NCBI GenBank assembly: GCA_963969395.1
Contig: OZ017795.1
Span: 23,665,063 to 23,729,062 of the forward strand
Reading direction: 5' to 3'
Length of the DNA: 64,000 nucleotides
Source: Pseudoscleropodium purum
Taxonomy: Eukaryota > Streptophyta > Bryopsida > Hypnales > Brachytheciaceae
Positions 24,017 through 35,346 of the stretch are shown here, one piece after another. Positions within the stretch are counted from its first letter, which is position 1. Each line of letters starts with the position of its first letter. The notes under the pieces are model-generated. The model was not told the origin of the DNA. It saw only the letters and a program-made list of their open reading frames with translations, and ran no database searches. Position numbers and translations under genes: made by a program.

Positions 24017-24195
24017 AATCACCAAGACCAATGCATTCATCCACCAATACCAATGTATTTGTCCACCAAGATCAATGCATAATATGCATTGGGCCACCAA
24101 GACCAATGTGTTGAATCACCAAGACCAATAGGCTGAATCACCAAGACCAATAGGCTGAATCACCAAGACCAATGGATTGAACCATCTAGACCAAT
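24017..24195 (+). promoter_or_regulatory. 22-bp tandem repeats, each with a CCAAT box
   Basis: About eight units of roughly 22 bp with the pattern AATCACCAAGACCAATRGRY. Nearly every unit carries ACCAAT in the same phase. The array ends about 6 bp before a TATAAATA at 24201-24208. CCAAT boxes are the binding site of NF-Y in plants, so this looks like a promoter with multiplied NF-Y sites. The function is inference. Confidence 0.65.
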
Positions 24196-24200
24196 CTTCC

Positions 24201-24208
24201 TATAAATA
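24201..24208 (+). promoter_or_regulatory. TATA box downstream of the CCAAT array
   Basis: TATAAATA lies directly after the repeat array and about 100 bp before the ATG at 24311. This spacing is ordinary for a plant core promoter. Confidence 0.5.
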
Positions 24209-24310
24209 CACCTTCCATTGGCTTCTCCATTTCTAAGTTTATTTTTTCCAAGTTGTATTTCATTGCTCTTCCATTGCTTGGTTTCTTTTCTTGCTTCTTT
24301 TGGATCACAA

Positions 24311-24711
24311 ATGGCTCCAATAGCTCCTAAGTCTTTGCATTTAGACCCTAGTGGGTGTCGATATCTAAACCTTCCTTCAAAAAAGAATAGTTTTGAGTTG
24401 AAAGATGAGTGTTATGCATCTACCACAAAGAGACAAAGGTGGGACCATATTGGTATGAAGTCAAAGCTTTCCAAAATGAAGAATCACACTGCGAAGGATG
24501 CGGTTCCTACAAAGCCACCTCCCACAAATCCTTCTACATCCCCAAGGCGAGAGGCAAGGCACCATTACTAAAGGCCAAACCATGGGAGGGTTGGGAGCCT
24601 ACAACACAACCATTCCCACCACCTTCCAACAAAATTTATAGAAGTGCCAACAAAATCCATCTAGAGCACCTAGGATTAACTTCACTACTAGGATTGATTA
24701 GTCCTATCTAG
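24311..24711 (+). pseudogene. Short ORF or frameshifted gene remnant of unknown family
   Basis: The ATG at 24311 opens an 86-codon frame beginning MAPIAPKSLHLDPSGCRYLN and ending at 24571. From about 24409 a different frame looks more protein-like and runs to 24711 (GPYWYEVKAF, HCEGCGSYKATSHKSFYIPK, WEGWEPTTQPF). A single indel near 24400 could join the two, so this may be a gene with one frameshift or part of a spliced transcript. The CxxC plus histidines hint at a small metal site. I recognise no family. It follows the CCAAT/TATA promoter directly, and the second duplication copy begins inside it, at about 24641. Confidence 0.35.
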
Positions 24712-25205
24712 CTAGTTCTAGTTCTAGTGCTAGCATAGCATATTGTATACACATAGGGTAGGCACTTTCACCAAAGTACCACTTTTTAGTGTTGTGAACA
24801 ATTACTATCATTAAATTGGTCAATTTTTTATATTTCCTTGTTGGCATATGAAAGGAGGTTGTAATGTATCAATGAATCCAACATTTGAATACCATAATTG
24901 TATAAAAATTATGAAGAATCAAGTTCATTTATTTGGTAAAGGTTTCTTCAAACAATGATATATATAGAGAGACTTTGGAGTTGTTCCTAAAATGATGATC
25001 GGTGGTTTTAGAACAGGTGGTACTTTTGTATGTAACCACCTTAAATTATCTGACTTTGTGTGCATTTGTGCTCTTGACTCTAATTAATCCAAGCTTATTT
25101 CAAGCCTGTGTATATGTGTGTGGTTTGATTTGACCAACTGCACTCCAATCCGCCTTTAGATGCTCTTTCATGGGGAACAACATGATTCATTCCAATTGCA
25201 ATTAA

Positions 25206-25652
25206 GGACTGCTTTACACCTAGAGGCCTGGCCAATTTGGTGGAATAAATTTTTTATTCAAAAAAGACGTAATCTGACATGACTTGAGCTTGTTGAATTG
25301 GGTGCACCAAAAATGGGAGGCCAATTCTTGGCCTAGGGGCCAATGTCAGATTTTAATTTAAAAAATTGTTTTTTTAAATATTATATTTTTTCAACAAATT
25401 AGATCCATTGGATTTCAAACAATTGACCCCTAGGTATAAAGTGGCCCTGAAAATTTTAGCCCTCCTCTCCCTCCCTTCTAGTTCCTTTTAAATTGGCTTG
25501 GCTTCTTGGCCTCAAGGCCTTTACACTTGGGAGAATCAACCCCCATTATAATCTTATTATAGTTGAGGCTAGCCTCTAGTCCAAAAGGGGCTGAAATTTG
25601 GTGCAATTGGCCTCAAGGAAAATTGGCCCGGCCTCTAAGTATAAAGTGGCCC
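25206..25652. mobile_element. PIF/Harbinger-like MITE, 447 bp
   Basis: Absent from copy 1 at about 9150-9175. The inverted ends match at about 27 of 33 positions (left GGACTGCTTTACACCTAGAG; right, complemented, GGGCCACTTTATACTTAGAG). The element is flanked by TAA at 25203-25205 and 25653-25655, the 3-bp target of PIF/Harbinger elements. An internal GGTATAAAGTGGCCCTGA at about 25433 repeats the end sequence, suggesting a rearranged or nested copy. It has no coding capacity. Confidence 0.8.
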
Positions 25653-26623
25653 TAAGTATCACATGCCAACTCCGAACTTTAATCTGCAAGCCCTTCATTG
25701 CTTGCATCAGTGAGATGTGATCAACTTACTTTACGGAATCTACTCTCAAAGCAACCTTTTAAGAGCTAATTACTTTGAGGGGAAGCTAAACTCTTTGAAA
25801 CAATTTTATTAATCAACTTTGGAAGGAAGAAGAAATGGAATTGTCATCCAACCTAAGTTGTTTCATGTTATTTGGATTGTTGTAGAATTAACTATGAATT
25901 TTCGAAGTTGAAATGCAGTGGTCACAAAACCACCTCTTGAAATGTACATTACTAGTACATTCAAGAAAACAAATTGTACATTTGTATTAGTGGTTGTTTT
26001 TTTAGAACATGGTAGCTTTTAGAGCAAACTACCTTATTTTGGTCCATTAGGGAATCAAACTTTGCCACTTCATCCAACCCCCAAAATCTCCATTGATGTA
26101 TATTTTTATTTCTTTAGCATGAACTTGACATTCTTTCCTATGCAATTTCTAGGTCTTGCAATTATGTCAAATCGCATTCTCCATTATCTAGATGCTTACA
26201 CTCGATGGAATGCCTTCCAAGCAAGCCAACCCATTTCTACCAAGTAGCTAATTGTGTCATCCTACTTTTTGCCCCAATTAGACCAAAAACTCATTGACAT
26301 CCATCCAATTCTTGCCAAAATAATGTGTCAATTCTTTAATAGTTAGCACATAAGTGCTATTGGATACATGATAGAGTAGTTACATGTTGCTTATAGGATT
26401 TTTATTACTTCACTCCATAAGTTAAGAGGCTATTTATGTAATTCTATAGCAAGCCACTTCAGAAATTCAAAGAAATTACAATTTTAATTGGAAAATTATA
26501 AATACACTTGGGTTTGATTTGTTAAACAAGTGTTACTTCTAAAAAAATACGTGCTCCTCTAGAGGAGGTCCCCAAGATATTTAATTTACTAATCAAGGTG
26601 ATACTAGGCTTGTCTACCTTTAT

Positions 26624-26915
26624 AGCCAATTTCATTAAAATGGTAGTATTCTATTAATTCAATACTTTTAGCAATTCAAACCGCACACTCTATACTATTT
26701 TTCTTGTACTAGAACCTATACCAATATTACATTTTTCAAATCTAAGTATTTCCTAGATATCTGAAATTTTTACCAATCCTAGATTTTTTAGATTGCTCAA
26801 TCTAATATCTATATTAGTCCTAAATTTTTTAAGTCTAAAATTGGCCTAGATGTTTGTAATGTATACTTGTCCAAGATGTCAAAGTGCAATACCACCATTT
26901 TAATAAAATTTGCCA
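26624..26915. mobile_element. MITE family B, uninterrupted copy (292 bp)
   Basis: Inverted ends of about 27 bp: left GCCAATTTCATTAAAATGG; right, complemented, GGCAAATTTTATTAAAATGG. The interior aligns along its length with 33428-34666 after removal of the insertion in that copy. The flanks do not give an unambiguous target duplication. It keeps an intact CATTAAAATGG, the empty target of the element inserted at 33443. Confidence 0.75.
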
Positions 26916-27809
26916 TATGCTTGTGTTATATTTGTTAAAAGTTAATTCAGAAATTAATGAAATATAGGATGGAATGAAATTTTCAAAAATTATAAAGCAC
27001 GTGGCATAAATGAATAGTGTAGAAAACATTGATTAAAATATTTTGAATTCTCAGAAAAAAACCTATGAAAAATGAAAAATAATATACATACAATGATTGA
27101 TTTATAAATGTAAAAAATTTATAGAATACATAAGCTTACTAAGCTTAGTCCTTTTTCCTCTATTAAATGAGACACTCTGTTCATCCAAAGAGATGAAAAC
27201 TTGATCAATCATTTTGTTAACTTACTAATATGTGGGAACTTTGCTCCCACAAGTTATCTAAGATCTTCTTGCCAAAGGTCTTGAAATATATCAAATACTA
27301 AAAACTAGAATTTCAGAAATTCTAAATCAAATTAATAAAAGATAATTCAATCCAAAAAGAAATGATTTTGAATGAGGTCTAAAAAACCTAAGCCCAAAGT
27401 AATGTACGTCGTAAGTGAATGAGAATTCCATCATGCTTTATCATTTGTGGAAGGACACCACACTCTAGTGCGATGCATAGAACTTATATATGTCTCAAAA
27501 AGAACAAGAAACCAAACTACAATACCTCATATCACACTTGCTATAAATGAAGAGATTTCCATTTTAATTTGGGTCCTCAGTTGATGTATATGAAACAAAC
27601 ACAAATTTTGGACTTGGTAAGGACTCAATCCTCCAACCCTCATCAAATTGGGCTACAAACCTTTACACATGAGAAAAAAATGATATCCTTTTTATCTTCA
27701 AAGTATACCTTACTAAGAAAATATGCTAGTACAACGTTGCCTCCTAATACAACCGCTAGAGCTTTTTATCTTTCAACAATAGCTATTCCACTTATAATGA
27801 AATAAGCCT

Positions 27810-30800
27810 CTAATAAAAAGAATTATATTTTGTAGTAGAAAGGTATTTCTTGGGATTGTCTTGCAACGGAATCCACGTTGGGTCCCATTGATTCTTTTCA
27901 ACATCTGTCATATAGTCTAAGATAGTATAGTTGGTCCAAGCCATAACTCCCTCATTTAGCATTAACAACCGATCCGCTTCTTCTGCAGCCGCCTCCGCCG
28001 TTTCTAATACACACACAATGCATTTCAAGGTATTAAGTTCATTTGAACAACAAATGCATAATTGTCATACTCTCCTCTTGAGTCATGTGATCAAACTTTT
28101 ATATATCCAAGAGAGCAATTCATTTACATGAGGTGAATTAATTCAAAATGTACTCATTTCACCACAATGAATTCAATGGGAAAATATATCAAACATCATG
28201 AATACATTGACTCCATTTGTGTATATAGTTCCAAAGATTGGGTACCATATGTGGATGTCTCTTTTGTGCCATTGCCAACATTGGGATCCATCACTCCTTT
28301 TGCAAGGGGAATGTCGCAAAACCACCGGATTTTTCCTTTGTCAATCCCTCGAGCATTTCTACAAGCACATAACACCTGGAAGTGAGTTCCTTATTTGAAC
28401 TTTAGAAGGCATTTACCCTAGATTGTGCAACAAATTCCATAAAGCCAAAAAGAATGTCCACATATCATCCAATAGAATCCAAGGCCATATTCAATGTAGA
28501 ATGAAAGAAGTTATATTCTTACATTCTAAATTTGATGTGCCTGTATCTTGGAATGCAAGAATCGAGAGGCAAAACATCGCTTTTGAAGTACCCCCTTCCC
28601 CTATTCCAATATAGCAAGTACAAATAATTTAGCAACAACTTCCAAAACCAATTCAACAAGTTGGCATGCATTGATGTCATTTCATCCTTACTTCATTACT
28701 ACAAAGATATTGCAAAATATGTATACCTACTTTAAATAGCCCAATCAAATGAACCCCTAATGAAATTCAATTTTTTAAAAGACAATTGTCAACTTGTTCT
28801 TCTTTATATGTAGTTTCATGGAACCAATAACTTAAGTAGTTAAATACAATATTTGGACTTATTTGGGTCCATGGAATATAAAATTACGGACCAATAATTC
28901 TTTTCATTATCACATTTTGATGCTTCCAATCAAAAACATAATAATCAAGTCAGTAATTCTAGAAACTAAGATGGACTTACTGGAGTCTCAAATGGGCCAC
29001 CAAATCCACTCGAGGAAGTTCTCCCCAAAATGCAGCATCCATTTCAATGGAATCCCTATCTACCTATAATGGCAAATGACAACAATGAATAAATTCTTTA
29101 GATTGCCTTTAAGGAAATAGTCCCACAATCATGGAAAACAAATTGGATGGATTGGGTTTATTATTTTCTTATACAAATTTTGGGCTATGCATAATTAGTA
29201 GTTATCAAAAATCTTATTTTCTAAACAAAATAAATTTCATAGGAATCTTGAAAAAAGACTTAAGGAAATTCTATTTTATAACATGTGTAATTAGAACAAG
29301 TGTGAAGAAGAATTATGTATGTTATTATTATGTAGTTATAAATATTTCTATATAAAAGAACGCAGAAGTTTTTTAAACTACAACAAATAGATGGACTACA
29401 CAAGGAACCAACCCAATAAGTGACTCACTTTAATTACACAACATTCCAAATCAAGTCTACCCTAATTCAAAGAATACAAAATCAAGACCCTAATATCTAA
29501 AGCAAGAATTTGGTCTTACCATATTAATGCACGACTCTTCGCCTTCATGGACAAGTGCAAATAGATTAAAGGCATACCACGCAAGCCCTTCATCGGAAAA
29601 CTCTCCTGTATATAAAAGTTTTACAATGGTAGTGTTTTAAGCCATTAGGTCCAAAACAAACAATGGAGCATGCCTCAATAATCCAAACTAAAAATTAAAC
29701 ATCTTCATGTAAAAAAAACAGGGACAATGCTGTAGATGGCATGCAAATGATTACCAATTGTTAAGAATGTTTTGTTGGACTCCGGAAGATCTTTGGGCCT
29801 AAAGTAGGCTACAAAACTTTCCCTCCCTCCTTCTCGCCTGTTCATCATTTCCACCACCACCAATCTTAATTGACCTTTATAAATATACTTGCATGCTAAA
29901 ATAATGGACAATCTTATTGAGAAGCAAAATCCTGTAGCCCCACTAATGGTAAGGTTGTACTAACCTAATAACAAATGAATGTCAAGTTTTCATTCCAATA
30001 CATTTATGGGCTTCAAAAGGTTATATGTCAAACAATGGTATTGCAAGCAACATGGCATCTACATGCTCTTAGTCACTTAATGAAGTAGTTCTAGTCAATG
30101 ATTCCACTTAAGCTTAAAGTTGTGATACTCTAGTGTCAAATGGCAAGATGCAAAATGGTAGCAATGGGAAGACTAAAGGTCAAGTTAGAACTCCAAATAC
30201 ATACCGTTTCACACCATGTTGCTTGAATCGGGATTGCCTTGGTCTTTTTTTGCTAGGCTTGCACCCTTGAGAACTTGTGCTCCTCATTGCAATTGTCCCT
30301 TCTACCATTTGACCCTGTATTTCTCCATCTTTAGAAATGTCTTCAACATTCCCTAGAGGATTCACCGATTGGGATTCTATAGATGAAGATGGTCCTTGAT
30401 CAAATAGAGGATGTAGAGGATTGCCTTCTAGAGTCTCCATCAATCCACCAAGCATGGAGGAAGCGATGGCCTCATGGCCATTGCTATCCGTTCCTGTGAT
30501 TCCTAGAGAATTAACTTCATTTGAACTCGTTGCCCCTCTCAATGCATTCGAGCGTAATATGGATTGGGGTGACAGAGGTTTAGCCACCCGTGCTTTCTTT
30601 GACATAGTCCATGCTTCACCATTTGCACCATCACCAAAAATAGGCTCAAAGATGTGCGTTGCCTCCATCATGCCATTATGAGTCTGTGAACTAAAACAAG
30701 TTGGTTCATCCGTCCATGGTCTATTCCTAGAAGGCTCATTGTTGTTTCTAAGATTTGGAGTCGAGACAATTGTCTCGTTCCATCTTTGTTGTCCCTCCAA

Positions 30801-31691
30801 CTCATAGTGGGATGCTTGGCCGCTCTCCAAGTCTCTAAACATGGTGAATATGTCATCAATTTGAGAGGTGTTTGAATCATTTGGAAGAGGTCCTAAAGTT
30901 TGGGATTCTTCATCACGCAAATGCATTCCATCCTGGTCAAGTCCTAAAATTTGATCGCCATGTCCAATTTCAAGACAAGTAACGGCCATCGATGAAGAAA
31001 GTCCTTCATTGCCACGAGTAGCTCCAAGATTTGTGCCATCACCAACAAAGTCTACCAAAAGTCGTGGTTGAGGCTCTAGAGTATTTTCATTGGTCCCCCC
31101 TACACATGAAGTATCAATCTCATGCGACATAGTATCCACATGCTCTTCAATTAGGGCTTGAGAAACATGCCCTTTCACCTCTGGAATAGGAGGATCCAAA
31201 GTTGGATCAATACCGGCTTCTATTGCTACAAAATTGCAACCGGAAGGGATGGTTGGTGTCCAAGAACTTTGAATTTCATTGAAACCATAGGGCATACTAA
31301 TCACCCAAAATTGTTTTTCACCAAAATAATCAAAACAAGACTTTCCAGGGCCTCTCATTTCCACAAACCGATTATTTTGTCCAAGCCTAATGCCAGTGAT
31401 CCAATTGTCATCATTCATGACCACATGATCTATGTCATATGTAAACGGTCCTTGGGCAATGAAAGTGGTATTTGTGGATTGGATAATGATCCAACGATTG
31501 TCATTACCATCATCACAAATGGACTTGTAGTGAGCTATATTATGGCCTTTTACAAATTTAACCATATCGTCTATTGAATTTGTATATGTCCCCCATGCAC
31601 CATAGATGTAATTGGTGTCTCCATCCATTATGGGTGGTTGCATGATATCTTTGGTAATATGAAGATGTGGATTCTTGCTAAGATGATCCAT
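27810..31691 (-). CDS. Divergent double-AP2/ERF-like protein, copy 2 (seven exons, 732 aa)
   Basis: The same model as copy 1, with exons 31691-30205, 29912-29755, 29605-29520, 29063-28981, 28600-28523, 28358-28246 and 28003-27810. All splice borders and phases are kept and every exon is open, so this duplicate is not obviously a pseudogene. By hand count about 29 of 732 residues differ from copy 1, about 20 of them in exon 1, including a three-base GGG to CAA codon change (Gly to Gln) near residue 18. Roughly a dozen changes are silent. Some introns (for example 28601-28860) differ less than exon 1, so selection on the coding sequence is not evident. The AP2-like blocks TAEAAA and GEFSDEGLAWYAFNL are retained; changes there include Lys to Glu at residue 676. 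The N-terminal region is again unrecognised. Confidence 0.7.
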
Positions 31692-32029
31692 GAATGTATT
31701 TCTACAAACTTTCTAATGGACCTAGTAATCAATGTACAAATAATGCACTCTCCAAGACTTAGAAAGCTAAAACACTTGTACCGCTTTCACTACTCTATAT
31801 TGCAATTTTCCTTAAAGGCATTTGACGATTTGAAATGTACAGAAGTTAATGTGATATGTTTGAACTTTGAAAAGACTTTGTTCTATAAACTACCCTACTC
31901 TTTGAAGGAAAAGACACAATTTGAAATGAAGCACATACACCTTCTACTACAATACTATTGTCTAAGTGGTAGGCTCAAATAGTAACTATGTGAGACTTAC
32001 AAATGTGAGACTTCCAACAAGTACCCATG

Positions 32030-32037
32030 TATTTATA
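32030..32037 (-). promoter_or_regulatory. Likely TATA box of the AP2-like gene, copy 2
   Basis: TATAAATA on the minus strand, about 340 bp upstream of the ATG at 31691, matching copy 1. About 100 bp further upstream, homology to copy 1 is interrupted by extra DNA at about 32150-32580. The core promoter is therefore shared, but distal promoter sequence differs. Confidence 0.4.
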
Positions 32038-33121
32038 CTTAATTAGCATTTCATTTCCCAACTACCGAGTCTTGGATTTTGATTCACCATTCCAAGTGGC
32101 TTAATTGGGTGGTATGGCTCTAATGCTGTCCTTCAACCGAGACTAAAGTAGAGTCATTGAGAATCGCACATGTCCCTTGGCCTGGCTCATAAAGTGCCAT
32201 AAAAGTGTCCATAGATTTCTAGGAATGTGTCCTCCAAATGTTTGATTCTTATGGGCTGATGCATTTGGAAGACACTTTATGAATTCAAATTGGTTGAGAC
32301 TTGAGTTTTGCAGGATTCAGATTTGGATGCTATTTGAGAGATCCACTACTTTAGAGACCCATAACTTTGAAATATTATAGAAATTACATATTTCGTCCAA
32401 AAAATCTATTTTTTTTTTTTATTATTCATAATTTTCACTAGCTAATACTACAAAAGTATCATTTTATACAAAAAGTGCCTCTAAATAAGTTGAATTCCTT
32501 AAAGGAAAAGGTTTGGGGTATTTCTACCTTATGTGTGTTCCATTTCATTTGAAGGATAGATCAATCCATTAGTAATTAATGGACACTCAATGCATTTACT
32601 TCAATGCATTTACTTCAACTAGTACATGATGCACCGGACATTAAAAATATTGGTTCATAAGTAATGTTCAATTGGATAATTATACAAATTTTTAAGACAC
32701 ATTAATATGACTATTTACAATACTTTTGGTAATAGTAATTCAATATGGTTTATATGGTTTTCATAGAATTACTAGTGTATTTGTCATCCAACTTTCATTT
32801 ACATTTATTGACATACAAATAATTTTTATTCAAAATCCTTCCTAATGCCTAAATAAGAAAAATCATGTTTCTCACTAATTTCTTTCAAGAAAATGGATGT
32901 TTTCCACATTTGACATTATAATTCGTCATATTTGTGCTATATTATAGAATTTTTTCTACTTATAGAGAAACGATTTGTATGATTTGAATACTAGATCTAA
33001 ATTCATTTGTTTTTTCCATTAAATGGTCAATTTGACCATCGATAGTTGATATTTAGAATTTTGGCAGAAAAACATTTCACAAAAGTATGTATTTTTTAGA
33101 ATATCATTATGTATAAATCTA

Positions 33122-33369
33122 CACAAAATAGTGAAATTAGATTGCTCCACACTAATTTCTTGACATTCCACACTATATAAATATTTTCAATTATTGTGCA
33201 AGAATATATTAATTTTGAATTAGGTGTTGTTGCAATTGGGACTAATGAATCTCTATGTGTGTAAATGGAAAAAAATTTGAAATATTTTTTGACTTTGATG
33301 GCTTGTAAAGTAACTTTCTTGATGTAAGGCAATCTAATTGTTAAGGCAACCTAATTTCACTATTTTGTG
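33122..33369. mobile_element. TA-target MITE, 248 bp
   Basis: Perfect inverted ends of 19 bp (CACAAAATAGTGAAATTAG) extend to 24 bp with one mismatch. TA dinucleotides flank it at 33120-33121 and 33370-33371. Copy 1 of the duplication keeps the empty site AAATCTAGTGAA near 16315, with a single TA, so the 2-bp duplication is directly demonstrated. A TA target suggests the Tc1/mariner class; the end sequence is not the common plant Stowaway one. Confidence 0.85.
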
Positions 33370-33427
33370 TAGTGAATTCAAATGAATGATGGATGAAGAC
33401 AAAAGCCTAAAACATTTGTAATGTCAT

Positions 33428-34666
33428 TGCCAATTTCATTAACCCCTAAAGGACCATTGTCCCTTCTGGGGACAAATGGGATTTTGGGCAAGTACTTATC
33501 GGCTGAATTTTTGTCGTGATTTTTTTATACTTTTTTGGAAGATAGAAAAACTGATAAGCTTTGTGAGAGTACAATTTTTTTCACAATTAGTGTCCGGAAA
33601 CAATAGTTATGACCAAATAGCTCAAACAAGGGGATGGAGGCAAGCCGGGCAGCAAAAAAAAATTTGAAAAATTTGAATTTTTTTTAAAATATTTTTTTCC
33701 TCATAGATTATATATTTTTTTAATCAGAAAAGCTTTGATTCATTTCATTTGGATTTGTTATGAGAAAGTTATGGACAATCTTGTTTTTTAGGTGTTGAGA
33801 GTATCTTCTTGAAAAAAAATAACTTGTAGGATTCATTTCTGAATGCAATTTTTCAAATTTTTCAAATTTTTTTATTTTGCATGGTTTAGTTTACTTGCTA
33901 GAAAAATCTCACCATTGAGATTAGTGCATTTTAATTCCATCTAAAATACATTAATATTTTAGATTTTCATTCTATCTCGTACCTACTTCTACTTAACAAT
34001 TTTTTTTTAAATGAAAATTAAGTTTTGTTGAATTTCTTTTTTTTCCCCAGACTCTTAACTCAATTTTTCACTAAAAAGATTTGAAGCTCAAAACTCTTTA
34101 ATGCAAAAATTTTCAGTTCAAAATGTTCAAAATCAAAAAATCCAGTAGCGCAATGTGCTGAAAACTTGTTTTTTCCACTTTAAATGCAAATATCTTGCAA
34201 TTTATGCGGTGGAAAATTCTGAAATTTTTTCCACACTTTTTTATACTAGTGAGGTTTAAGATCCTACGATTAGATGTGCAAAAAAAACAATTAAATTTTC
34301 TTTTACTCTTTGCTATAGAAATGGCAGTTTTCAGTGTTTTTTGGCAGAAAAAAGGCCTCGGTCCTTAGGGGTTAAAATGGCAATATTTCGTTAATTCGGC
34401 ACTTTTAGTAGTTCAGACCGCACGGCCTAAGCCTTTTTATCTGCACTAGAATCTAACTAGTACTAGATTTTTGAAATCTACATGTCTCCTAGTTATCTGA
34501 AATCTATATAAATTCTAGATTTTTTAGATTGCTTGGTTTGGTATCTATGTTAGCTATAGATTTTTGAAATCTAACAGTGACCTAGATGTTAGAAATGTAC
34601 ATTTGTCCTAGATGTCAAGGCGTGAAAATGGCATATGGAATACCACCATTTTAACAAAATTCACCA
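33428..34666. mobile_element. MITE family B, copy interrupted by a TTAA element
   Basis: Ends at about 33428 (GCCAATTTCATTAA) and 34666 (complement GGTGAATTTTGTTAAAATGG) match the uninterrupted copy at 26624-26915. The middle is split by the insertion at 33443-34371. Absent from copy 1 of the duplication. Confidence 0.78.
33443..34371. mobile_element. TTAA-family (piggyBac-like) non-autonomous element, 929 bp
   Basis: It starts CCCCTAAAGGACC and ends GGTCCTTAGGGG, flanked by TTAA at 33439-33442 and 34372-34375. The homologous MITE at 26624-26915 carries the uninterrupted site (CATTAAAATGG), so the TTAA duplication is seen directly. The first about 350 bp align with the complemented right end of the larger element at 35347-37579. 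No intact ORF remains. TTAA targets with CCC..GGG ends are the hallmark of piggyBac; Sola3 also uses TTAA. Confidence 0.85.
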
Positions 34667-35346
34667 TCATCATAAAATGTGTAGCTAAGTTTTTTTTATC
34701 ATGACTTTGGAAGCAACAGGCTAATTTTTAAAGAAGTAAAATTTGACCTATTAATTAAAAAAAATTCTTAGAATTTTTGAAATATCAATTACTACTTAGT
34801 ATGAAAATTTGTTCATATTTCATATATTAAATTTTGATGGTTTTGAAGACTCTTGAGAATTTATTTATCAACAATATACTTTCGAAAAACAATATTATAT
34901 ATTGATGTTAAATTTATATTTGAATGGATATCTAAGAATAGATGTCTTGTTTATATTCTATCGACACATAAAATTATGGTTTTCTTGTGAATGCAATTCT
35001 ATACTAACCTAAAAAAAATTTCAACATTTCTTGGGTAGACTTTTGCCTCCTATAGGTGGTTGAACCCTTCAAGGATTGAAAGAATACAATGAGACTTCTT
35101 CAAATTATCAATGGAAAATTCTCAATATGTGAAGGAAATCTCAATATTTTATGAACTAGTGAATTGTAGGGTAATAAAATCCCATACTTGTTGCATTTTC
35201 CAATTTTCAAAATTTAATAGTCGGAAGTATTTAAAAAAAATTTTAGAAAATTTGGTCTAATAGAAAAAAGGGTCATTCATAATTTTTTACAATGAAAAAA
35301 TAGTAGGGATGGAAAAAAACTTGTTATTCGACATATTTAGTCATAA

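Noticed and set aside
24017..24195. Repeat array considered as a CRISPR-like array
   Set aside because: The units are contiguous 22-bp repeats without unique spacers, in a plant-type genome; a promoter or minisatellite fits better.
27569..27805. Plus-strand 78-79-codon ORFs (also 11166-11405) conserved between the duplicates
   Set aside because: Conservation is explained by the recent duplication, and the surrounding non-coding DNA is equally conserved. They are probably downstream DNA of the minus-strand AP2-like gene.
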